A stretch of 6,122 nucleotides of DNA from Parcubacteria group bacterium CG1_02_39_15 (GTDB taxonomy: Bacteria > Patescibacteriota > Minisyncoccia > Minisyncoccales > Paceibacteraceae). The stretch is taken from the NCBI GenBank assembly GCA_001872265.1, contig MNWE01000023.1:1-6122 (forward strand). The letters are read 5' to 3'. This document shows, one piece after another, positions 1-5,988 of this stretch (its first letter is position 1; every line of letters begins with the position of its first letter). The notes beneath the pieces are model-generated. The model ran no database searches, was not told the DNA's origin, and saw only the letters and a program-made list of their open reading frames with translations. Position numbers and translations under genes: made by a program.

Positions 1-841
1 TAAGATGTACGTACAAAAAAACCGTCGCTTAAATACCTGCGTGACGCCTAATCATAAAATGTTGGTATCATGGGATTGTGACCATAATGGGTTAGAAAGA
101 CCGCACCTTGTAGAAGCTCAAAAGATTAAAGGCAAGCCAATGGCTTATCTTCTCGCAGCAAAGGTAAGGGAAGGAGAAAATCATACAAAATTTATTCTAC
201 CAAAAGTAAGGCCTAAAAAAAACAAATGGCATTTTAGAGAGCGCTCTATTCCAATGGAAAATTGGTTACCTTTTTTGGGCTGGTATCTTTCAGAAGGAAA
301 TTGTTATGAAGACCTAAATACTGGAGGCTGTTCAGTCACCCTTACTACTTGCTATCGAACCGAAGAAGCTGTTAGAACATTGCGTGCTATTGGTCCTTCA
401 CCCTGTGTAAAGAAACACCATGTTACCGCCACATCAAAACAATTATACGAATATGTTAAAAGATTTGGCAAAAGCCATAATAAATATATTCCACAAGAGA
501 TCAAAAATCTCGGTCAAAAATATCTTACTATTTTATTAAAATCATTACTGGATGGCGACGGTAATAAACACAGTAAAAATGGCTGGAAATACACAACTGT
601 TTCGAAAAAATTAGCAGACGATGTCCAAGAAATCGCAATTAAATGCGGAATGACGGCACGGGTTTTTTTGGATAAAGAAGGGTTTTACCGCGTTTATATT
701 AATACCACCAGAACTGCACAGTGTAACCTAGATCAAGATAGGAGCGAGTGGGTTGATTATAACGGTATGGTTTATTCTGTAGAAGTGCCCAATTCCGTTG
801 TGATGGTAAGACAGAACGGCTGTGCCTATTTTTCTGGGAAT
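1..841 (+). mobile_element. Intein with LAGLIDADG homing endonuclease (N-terminal block A outside window)
   Basis: About 280 intein residues are visible (numbering from the Met codon at base 5). Hint block B is TCVTPNHKMLV with the TxxH residues Thr14 and His17. The endonuclease follows: first LAGLIDADG helix FLGWYLSEGN (90-99, acidic Glu97), a block-D-like KYIPQEI (160-166), second helix LLKSLLDGDGN (177-187, acidic Asp185), then a TVSKKLADDVQEI stretch typical after it. The C-terminal splicing region is VYSVEVPNSVVMV (block F) and CAYFSGN, ending with Asn279, followed by Ser280 as the +1 extein nucleophile. The junction is between bases 841 and 842. Both catalytic acids of the endonuclease and the terminal Asn and +1 Ser are present, so splicing and homing both look plausible. 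The penultimate residue is Gly, not the common His. The first splice nucleophile lies upstream and cannot be checked. Confidence 0.92.
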
Positions 842-1384
842 TCCAAAGGAGCCGGCGATCAATATTGGCTGGATTACGCAAGGATTTATGGATTAAATAC
901 AATTGTCTTTCGCCAATCCGGGATTTATGGCCCTCATCAATTCGGCATTGAAGAACAGGGCTGGTTAGCTTGGTTCTGCAATGCCCTACTCTTTGATAAG
1001 CCAGTAACTATTTTTGGTGACGGAAAGCAAGTCAGGGATGTTTTATACGTTGATGATTTACTAAGAGCTTTTAATTTGGCCTTCAAAAACATTAAAAAAA
1101 CGCGGGGCAATGCCTACAATATCGGCGGCGGGCCTCAATTTACTCTTTCCATTTGGGAATTATTTGCTATACTAGAGAAATTAGCCGGCAAAAAATACAA
1201 CTACTCTTTTAGCTCCTGGCGGCCAGGCGACCAAAAAGTTTATATTTCCGACGTCTCAAAAGCTAAAAAGGACTTTGGTTGGTCACCGACCGTTTCTCCT
1301 AAAGAAGGAGTGAAAAATCTCTATAATTGGATTTCTCAAAATCATCATCTCATTGAACGGGCTGGCGTCTTCAAAAGTCGATGA
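1..1384 (+). CDS. Intein-containing extended-SDR NDP-sugar epimerase/dehydratase (5' end outside window)
   Basis: The reading frame is open from the left edge (first full codon at base 2) to the TGA at 1382-1384. The ATG at base 5 is not a true start, because it lies inside an intein Hint domain. Bases 2-841 encode most of the intein and 842-1381 the C-terminal extein of 180 residues. The extein begins Ser-Lys-Gly-Ala and shows the C-terminal half of an extended short-chain dehydrogenase: the Lys of YxxxK, DYARIYGL, RQSGIYGP, FGDGKQVRDVLYVDDL, NIGGG, and WRPGDQKVYISD followed by GWSP and EGVKNL. This pattern recalls CDP-paratose/tyvelose 2-epimerases and related NAD-dependent NDP-sugar enzymes of polysaccharide synthesis, which are cytoplasmic. 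The Rossmann NAD-binding half and the catalytic Tyr lie upstream of the window, so exact substrate cannot be fixed; dTDP-glucose or UDP-sugar epimerase/dehydratase is possible. Its stop overlaps the next start (ATGA). Confidence 0.9.
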   Translation, partial: KMYVQKNRRLNTCVTPNHKMLVSWDCDHNGLERPHLVEAQKIKGKPMAYLLAAKVREGENHTKFILPKVRPKKNKWHFRERSIPMENWLPFLGWYLSEGNCYEDLNTGGCSVTLTTCYRTEEAVRTLRAIGPSPCVKKHHVTATSKQLYEYVKRFGKSHNKYIPQEIKNLGQKYLTILLKSLLDGDGNKHSKNGWKYTTVSKKLADDVQEIAIKCGMTARVFLDKEGFYRVYINTTRTAQCNLDQDRSEWVDYNGMVYSVEVPNSVVMVRQNGCAYFSGNSKGAGDQYWLDYARIYGLNTIVFRQSGIYGPHQFGIEEQGWLAWFCNALLFDKPVTIFGDGKQVRDVLYVDDLLRAFNLAFKNIKKTRGNAYNIGGGPQFTLSIWELFAILEKLAGKKYNYSFSSWRPGDQKVYISDVSKAKKDFGWSPTVSPKEGVKNLYNWISQNHHLIERAGVFKSR

Positions 1385-1761
1385 AAAAATCTCCGGGTAT
1401 TATTGAAAAGGACTTTAAACGTCCTTGGGGCGGTTTTATTAAGTTTATTGATAACAAACCCTGCACCGTCAAAATCCTTTATATCAAAAAAGGTGAAAGT
1501 TTGTCTTTGCAATACCATAAATTGAGAGCTGAGTTTTGGTATGTTATTTCAGGAAAGATTCGCGTGACGATTGGTAAAAATTTCAATAAACTCAAGAAGA
1601 TAATTTTAAGAGGGGGACAATTTATCTCTGTCCCTAAGAAATTTTTACATAGGATAGAGGGACTAACTTCAGCAGAGGTCTTAGAGATATCTGCTGGCAA
1701 AGTTAAAGAAAGCGACGAGATAAGAATTGAAGATAAATACGGAAGAAAGAGCCCTAAATAA
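1381..1761 (+). CDS. Stand-alone cupin, mannose-6-phosphate isomerase type II-like
   Basis: This 126-residue single-domain cupin resembles the C-terminal isomerase domain of bifunctional ManC/AlgA proteins, which interconverts fructose-6-phosphate and mannose-6-phosphate in the cytoplasm. Family signs in order: RPWGGF (14-19), LSLQYHKLRAEFWYVISG (41-58), ISVPKKFLHRI (82-92), LEISAG (101-106) and IRIEDKYGR (114-122). Expected metal ligands are visible as Gln44, His46, Glu51 and His90. It has no nucleotidyltransferase domain, so GDP-mannose formation would need another protein. The ATG shares bases with the epimerase TGA (ATGA), implying translational coupling; no Shine-Dalgarno sequence is seen. 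An in-frame start further upstream is unlikely because RPWG normally lies about this close to the N-terminus of stand-alone forms. It could alternatively be a sugar-nucleotide epimerase-type cupin, but the RPWG and EDKYGR motifs favour the isomerase. Confidence 0.85.
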   Translation: MKKSPGIIEKDFKRPWGGFIKFIDNKPCTVKILYIKKGESLSLQYHKLRAEFWYVISGKIRVTIGKNFNKLKKIILRGGQFISVPKKFLHRIEGLTSAEVLEISAGKVKESDEIRIEDKYGRKSPK

Positions 1762-1765
1762 ATAA

Positions 1766-1850
1766 GCGGACGTGGTGAAATTGGCAAACACGCAGGTTTC
1801 AGGAGCCTGTGCCTAAAGGCTTGTGGGTTCAACTCCCACCGTCCGCACCA
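1766..1850 (+). tRNA. tRNA-Leu (anticodon CAG) with encoded CCA
   Basis: A full cloverleaf can be folded by eye. The acceptor stem pairs GCGGACG (1766-1772) with CGTCCGC (1840-1846). The D arm pairs GTG (1775-1777) with CAC (1789-1791) and has GG at 1783-1784. The anticodon stem pairs CAGGT (1793-1797) with GCCTG (1805-1809); the loop TTCAGGA places anticodon CAG at 1800-1802. A long variable arm, GCC-TAAA-GGC (1811-1820), is class II and fits leucine. The T arm pairs GTGGG (1823-1827) with CCCAC (1835-1839) around TTCAACT. The discriminator is A1847, as expected for Leu, and CCA is at 1848-1850. The gene starts 4 nt after the cupin stop, and its last base is the first base of the RNase J start codon. 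Confidence 0.97.
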
Positions 1851-3532
1851 TGAAAAAAATTCAACAAAACCTCAAAGTTATCCTCTTGGGCGGCCTAGGG
1901 GAAGTTGGCAGAAATATGATGCTCCTGGATTGGCAGGGGAAGATTTTGATTTGCGACATGGGCTTTCGTATGCCCGAAGAAGATATGCCAGGGATAGATT
2001 ATATTGTTCCTAATGCTAGTTACCTTAAAGGTAAGGAAAAAAATATTTTAGGCGTAGTTTTTACCCACGGCCACTACGACCACATTGGCGCTATCCCCTA
2101 TTTGATTGAAAAAATCTGGCATCCTGGCTTGGAATTTTTTGCTTCACCCTTAACTCGAGGCATCATTTTAAGACGACAAGATGATTTCCCAAACCTGCCG
2201 AAACTAAACATTGCCGAGGTAAAGGACGGTTCAAAAGTTAGATTGGGCCCCTTTAAAATTGAATTCTTTAGGCAAAATCATAATATCCCCGACAATTTGG
2301 GCCTGTTTATTGAAACTCCTATCGGCAACATTCTGCATACTTCTGATTTCAAGTTTGACCCAGCTCCCGTAAACGATAAGCCTACCAACTTTCAAAAATT
2401 ACAATCATTCGGCAAAAGAAGGATTTTGCTTTTGCTTTCAGATTCTACGGGAGCCGAAGAAACAAACCATTCTCTCTCCGAAAAGACAATTGAAAAGAAT
2501 TTGGAGGAAATTTTCCAATACGCGCCGGGCAGAATTATTGCTGCTACTTTTGCCTCTTTAATCAACCGCATTCAGCAAATTATCAGTCTATCGGAGAAAT
2601 ACGACAGAAAAGTTTGCGTAGAGGGCTATTCGATGAAAGCCAATGTTGAAATTTCAAAGATTCTGGGCTACATCAAATCTAAGAAAGGTACTTTTATAAA
2701 AGCTAAAGAGATTGGCAATTATCCTGAGTCCAAAATTACGGTTTTGTGCACCGGAGCTCAAGGAGAAGGCTCGGCTATCTTAATGAGAATTGCCAGCAAA
2801 GAACATCCTTACATTCGCCTGAAAAAGGGAGATTCGGTTATTCTTTCTTCTTCGGTTATTCCCGGCAATGAAAGAACGGTTCAGATGCTAAAAGATGATA
2901 TTTTACGCCACGGCGTTAGGGTTTTCCATTACAAAATGATGGATATTCATGCTGGCGGCCACGCTCAAAAAGAAGAACTGAAAGAAATGATTAAGATAAT
3001 GAGCCCGAGGTTCTTTTTGCCAATCCATGGCCAGTATTCGATGCTGGTTGCCCACTCAGAACTTGCTCAAGAAATGGGCATTCCCGAAAAAAACATTATA
3101 GTTGCTGAAAACGGCCAAATAATCAATTTGAGCCAGAAAAAAATCTTTGTTGAAAAGAAAACGGCACCCTCTAATTATGTTATGGTGGATGGCCTGGGTA
3201 TTGGCGACGTCGGAGAGGTTGTTTTAAGGGACCGCCAAATGTTAGCCAGAGATGGAATGTTTGTAATTGTGGCTGTAATTGACAAGACCACTGGTAAGGT
3301 TAAGGGTTCTCCTGATATAATATCTAGAGGATTCGTTTATTTGCGGGAATCAAAGGAATTGTTAAGGGACACTCGAAGAAAGGTCATTGAAATTATTCAT
3401 CACGCAACGGGTTCCGGGGGAGCGGTTAATTGGAGCTACGTTAAAGACGAAATTAGGAATAAAATAGGCCAATTCTTATTTTCTAAGACTCAAAGACGGC
3501 CAATGATTCTGCCCGTCGTTATCGAAGTTTAA
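1850..3532 (+). CDS. rnj: Ribonuclease J (metallo-beta-lactamase/beta-CASP RNase)
   Basis: A 560-residue protein of normal length for RNase J, a cytoplasmic 5'-3' exonuclease/endonuclease acting in mRNA decay and RNA processing. The metallo-beta-lactamase part shows LGGLGEVGRNM (13-23), the zinc motif THGHYDH (His73, His75, Asp77, His78), His144 in NHNIPDN and Asp166 in TSDFKFD. The beta-CASP part shows DSTGAEE, TFASLINRI, TGAQGEG, SVIPGNER, His371 in AGGHAQ and His393 in PIHGQY. The C-terminal domain contains GLGIGDVGEVVLRDR, IISRGFVY and ends RRPMILPVVIEV. All expected metal ligands are present. The chosen start is ATG 1850, the first Met before the first beta strand; a GTG at 1823 would add nine residues encoded by the tRNA T arm and is implausible. 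No Shine-Dalgarno sequence precedes it. The start codon overlaps the tRNA CCA end by one base, so tRNA 3' maturation could influence its expression. Confidence 0.96.
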   Translation: MKKIQQNLKVILLGGLGEVGRNMMLLDWQGKILICDMGFRMPEEDMPGIDYIVPNASYLKGKEKNILGVVFTHGHYDHIGAIPYLIEKIWHPGLEFFASPLTRGIILRRQDDFPNLPKLNIAEVKDGSKVRLGPFKIEFFRQNHNIPDNLGLFIETPIGNILHTSDFKFDPAPVNDKPTNFQKLQSFGKRRILLLLSDSTGAEETNHSLSEKTIEKNLEEIFQYAPGRIIAATFASLINRIQQIISLSEKYDRKVCVEGYSMKANVEISKILGYIKSKKGTFIKAKEIGNYPESKITVLCTGAQGEGSAILMRIASKEHPYIRLKKGDSVILSSSVIPGNERTVQMLKDDILRHGVRVFHYKMMDIHAGGHAQKEELKEMIKIMSPRFFLPIHGQYSMLVAHSELAQEMGIPEKNIIVAENGQIINLSQKKIFVEKKTAPSNYVMVDGLGIGDVGEVVLRDRQMLARDGMFVIVAVIDKTTGKVKGSPDIISRGFVYLRESKELLRDTRRKVIEIIHHATGSGGAVNWSYVKDEIRNKIGQFLFSKTQRRPMILPVVIEV

Positions 3533-3559
3533 TTTGTGCTAAGCTAAGCTTAGCACAAA
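3533..3559. repeat. Perfect 12-bp inverted repeat between rnj and trpS
   Basis: The arms TTTGTGCTAAGC (3533-3544) and GCTTAGCACAAA (3548-3559) are exact reverse complements around a TAA spacer. The repeat starts directly after the rnj stop codon and ends 4 nt before the trpS ATG, filling nearly the whole 31-nt intergenic gap. It is followed by an A-rich stretch, not a T tract, on the plus strand, and there is no T tract on the minus strand, so it is not a standard intrinsic terminator. As RNA it would form a strong hairpin next to the trpS start; as DNA it could be a dimeric protein-binding operator. Confidence 0.85.
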
Positions 3560-3563
3560 AAAT

Positions 3564-4541
3564 ATGAGAGTTTTTAGCGGCATTAGGCCAACTGGCGAAC
3601 TGCATATTGGAAATTATCTGGGAGCAATAAAGCAATGGATAGAACTCCAAGAAAAAACAGAGTGCGTTTTTTGCATTGTAGACCTGCATGCCGTTACCAC
3701 TCCTTACGAGCCAGAAAATCTCCAAGCCAACATCAAAGACGTGGCTATCGCCTATTTAGCCGCCGGATTAAATCCGGAAAAATGCATCTTTTTCGTTCAG
3801 TCCGAAGTGAAAGAGCATACGGAATTAACCTGGCTGTTAGGAACTATCACCCCCTTGGGAGATTTGCAGAGAATGACCCAGTTCAAGGAAAAATCTAAAA
3901 AGCACAAAGAATATGTTAATGCCGGCCTTTTGAATTACCCAATTTTAATGGCAGCTGACATTTTGCTTTACAAAACCGACCTGGTCCCGGTAGGCAAAGA
4001 CCAAGAGCAGCATGTGGAGTTGGCCAGAACAATCGCCCGCAAGTTTAATAAAACCTTTGGTGAAGTTTTTAAAGAGCCCAAGGTTGTGTTGCCAAAAATC
4101 GGGGCTAAAATAATGTCTTTGCAAAAACCGGCAAAGAAAATGTCAAAAACTGACGACCCCAGGGGCTGCATCGGGCTTTTTGACGAACCGGAAGAAATAG
4201 AAAAAAAGATACTAGCTGCTGTTACTGACACCGGAAGAGCAATAAGATATAACCCGAAGCTGAAACCCGGCATTTCCAACCTTTTAACCATCTATTCCCT
4301 ATTTTCTGGGAAGGGCATTAAAGAACTGGAGAGGAAGTTCAAGGGAAAGGGTTACGCTGATTTCAAAAAATCCCTGGCTGAATTGCTGATCAATTCCCTT
4401 GAGCCTTTCCGCCGGAAAAGAAAAGAACTTCTCCAGAGAGAAGTTTATGTCAAAGAAATTTTAGCAAAAGGCCAGAAAAGGGCCCAAATTATCGCCCAGT
4501 CGACCCTTCAAGACGTCAAGAAAAAAATGGGCCTAACTTAA
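3564..4541 (+). CDS. trpS: Tryptophanyl-tRNA synthetase
   Basis: A 325-residue class I aminoacyl-tRNA synthetase of usual bacterial TrpS length, which charges tRNA-Trp with tryptophan using ATP in the cytoplasm. The N-terminus FSGIRPTGELHIGNYLGA carries the HIGH-type motif His14-Ile-Gly-Asn17. IVDLHAVTTPYEP, NYPILMAADILLY and VGKDQEQHVELAR (Asp146, Gln147, His150 region) match the tryptophan/ATP pocket signature of the family. The KMSKS-type loop is KKMSKTDD (Lys192 to Thr196). The C-terminal part is the helical anticodon-binding domain. The ATG at 3564 gives the exact expected N-terminus. No Shine-Dalgarno sequence is seen; a perfect inverted repeat sits 4 nt upstream. It probably shares a transcript with rnj. 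It faces the convergent mutase gene with only 13 nt between stop codons. Confidence 0.97.
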   Translation: MRVFSGIRPTGELHIGNYLGAIKQWIELQEKTECVFCIVDLHAVTTPYEPENLQANIKDVAIAYLAAGLNPEKCIFFVQSEVKEHTELTWLLGTITPLGDLQRMTQFKEKSKKHKEYVNAGLLNYPILMAADILLYKTDLVPVGKDQEQHVELARTIARKFNKTFGEVFKEPKVVLPKIGAKIMSLQKPAKKMSKTDDPRGCIGLFDEPEEIEKKILAAVTDTGRAIRYNPKLKPGISNLLTIYSLFSGKGIKELERKFKGKGYADFKKSLAELLINSLEPFRRKRKELLQREVYVKEILAKGQKRAQIIAQSTLQDVKKKMGLT

Positions 4542-4554
4542 AAAAGTATCTTTA

Positions 4555-5982
4555 TTATTCAAACACTTTGACATTCAAATTTATATCCGAATTCCAATCT
4601 ATCTCCTCGTAACTGAGGAGTAATTTTTTTATATAATTTCTCAAATAATTATATCTTTCTTCTGTTTTCGCCTCAAATTTAATGGTAAGATATGGGCCGT
4701 TCTGGGAATAACGAACGACAAGCATTTCGTCGGGCAGATCAAGCCGAACGCCGTCGCCCGCTCTCTCATCATCAATTACTTCTGCTTGAGGAAAATCTTT
4801 TTTTAAAACCTGGCTAATTTTAGCTATCAAATCTATTTTTTTATCGTCGGCACAATATATTTTTATCTCTGGGCTCGATATGTATACGGGAAGCGAACTA
4901 ATGGCGGCTGAGAGGGATTGATTAGTTTTGGCCAAATAACTTAATAATCTCAGAGTTGAATAAAGGCCGTCATCGTGGTTATAGAAATCGGCTGAAAAGA
5001 AAAAGTGGCCCGATAGCTCCCCGATAAAAGCGGCTTTGACTTCCTGATTTTTTTTCTTTAAAAACGAATGGCCCACTCGCCACATAAAAGGCCTTCCGTG
5101 ATATTTTAAAATAGTTTCCTCAACAGCTTTTGAACAAAGGGTATTGAACATAATCGTCGCTCCCGGATGGTCGTTTAAAACATCGATCGCGAACAGCGCC
5201 ACTAAGACATCGTTCCAGATAATATTTCCTTTGTCATCAACTATCCCAATCCTATCGCCGTCGCTGTCATAAGAAAAACCAATATCGGCTTTTTCCTGGA
5301 GCACTCTTTCTCTTAAACGCTGAGCTATAATAATAGAAGTCGGATCTGGTGCTCCTAAAGGAAAAGATGGATCTAATTTGCAATTATTTTCAACGACCTT
5401 ACAATCCGCTTTTTTTAGTAAATCTGGCGCGATAGTTCCTGCCGTGGCATAACCTGCCTCCACAACTACTTTGAATTTCTTTTTAAGAGGTATCCTCTTC
5501 AATAAATCCTCAAAATAGGCCTGGCGAATATTTTGTTTTTTAACTTCGCCCCTTGCTTTGCCTTTTTCATAATCTTCACTTTCAACCCTCTTTCTCAGCT
5601 CTTGAATGCCACCGGTAACCAATGTTTCCGAAAAATCGTTAGCTAATTTGAAGCCGTTGTATTCGGCCGGGTTATGTGAGCCGGTCACATAAACCCCTCC
5701 TTTGCAGTTCAAATAATATTGCGACCAATAAAAAGTGCCGATAAGTTCCATACCAATATCCATCGTATCGATGCCGGCCCAACTTAATCCTTTAATAATA
5801 GCTTCGCTATATTGGGGACTAGTGCCTCTGGAATCACGGCTGACCACTGCTTTTTTAACGCCACGCCGCTTTAAATAAGTGCCGAAGGCCATTCCAATGT
5901 GCTCAACAATCTCTGGGTTCAAATCTTTATTAACTTCCCCCCGTATATCATATCCGCGAAAAATATAAGGGTTGATTTTCAT
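4555..5982 (-). CDS. manB: Phosphomannomutase/phosphoglucomutase
   Basis: A 475-residue alpha-D-phosphohexomutase, near the usual family length, interconverting mannose (or glucose) 6- and 1-phosphates for nucleotide-sugar synthesis in the cytoplasm. The start MKINPYIFRGYDIRG is the standard family opening. The catalytic loop TGSHNPAEYNGFKL has phosphoserine Ser102; the magnesium loop is DSDGDR (Asp239, Asp241, Asp243); the sugar-specificity loop is GELSGH (321-326); the phosphate-binding loop is RYSQNGPYLTIKFEA (424-438). One variation: domain 2 has EAGYATAG (175-182), where relatives I recall usually have Asn in place of this Tyr. The sequence alone does not separate mannose from glucose preference; bifunctional PMM/PGM is likely. 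It starts 6 nt after the inositol-monophosphatase-like gene, so the two are probably one operon. No Shine-Dalgarno sequence is seen in its AT-rich leader. Confidence 0.94.
   Translation of the reverse strand: MKINPYIFRGYDIRGEVNKDLNPEIVEHIGMAFGTYLKRRGVKKAVVSRDSRGTSPQYSEAIIKGLSWAGIDTMDIGMELIGTFYWSQYYLNCKGGVYVTGSHNPAEYNGFKLANDFSETLVTGGIQELRKRVESEDYEKGKARGEVKKQNIRQAYFEDLLKRIPLKKKFKVVVEAGYATAGTIAPDLLKKADCKVVENNCKLDPSFPLGAPDPTSIIIAQRLRERVLQEKADIGFSYDSDGDRIGIVDDKGNIIWNDVLVALFAIDVLNDHPGATIMFNTLCSKAVEETILKYHGRPFMWRVGHSFLKKKNQEVKAAFIGELSGHFFFSADFYNHDDGLYSTLRLLSYLAKTNQSLSAAISSLPVYISSPEIKIYCADDKKIDLIAKISQVLKKDFPQAEVIDDERAGDGVRLDLPDEMLVVRYSQNGPYLTIKFEAKTEERYNYLRNYIKKLLLSYEEIDWNSDINLNVKVFE
4603..4630 (+). 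terminator. Probable intrinsic terminator for the rnj-trpS transcript
   Basis: On the plus strand CTCCTC (4603-4608) pairs with GAGGAG (4615-4620), with a possible extra G-U pair closing a TAAC loop. This is followed by TAA and a run of seven T (4624-4630). The site is about 60 nt past the trpS stop, inside the antisense 3' end of the mutase gene, which explains how transcription could stop although the convergent genes are only 13 nt apart. The stem is short and two A residues interrupt the T tract, so efficiency is uncertain. Confidence 0.5.
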
Positions 5983-5988
5983 ATAAAT

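Noticed and set aside
5..7. ATG at base 5 as the start of the first gene
   Set aside because: It lies inside the Hint domain just before block B, and the frame is open to the left edge; the real start must be upstream of the intein and the SDR N-terminal half.
1382..1384. TGA recoded as Gly or Trp, as in some candidate phyla
   Set aside because: Reading through gives no SDR-like sequence, the extein is complete at this point, and the next gene starts in another frame at the ATGA overlap.
1479..1832. Minus-strand open frame opposite the cupin and tRNA
   Set aside because: It has no recognisable domain and covers a well-supported gene and tRNA; it is a shadow frame. The same holds for minus-strand frames at 699-902, 3519-3725 and 3968-4291 and the plus-strand frame at 3635-3898.
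1823..1849. GTG at 1823 as the RNase J start
   Set aside because: It would translate the tRNA T arm and acceptor strand into nine residues with no family similarity; ATG 1850 gives the expected N-terminus and length.
3533..3562. Inverted repeat as a rho-independent terminator of rnj
   Set aside because: It is followed by A residues, not T, on the plus strand, and by no T tract on the minus strand.
3533..3563. T-box or leader-peptide attenuator before trpS
   Set aside because: The gap is only 31 nt, too short for a T-box or attenuator, and it holds only the inverted repeat.
4542..4554. Short AAAG-TAT-CTTT hairpin as terminator of the mutase operon (minus strand)
   Set aside because: Only four mainly A-T pairs; the following T run is suggestive but the stem is too weak to call.
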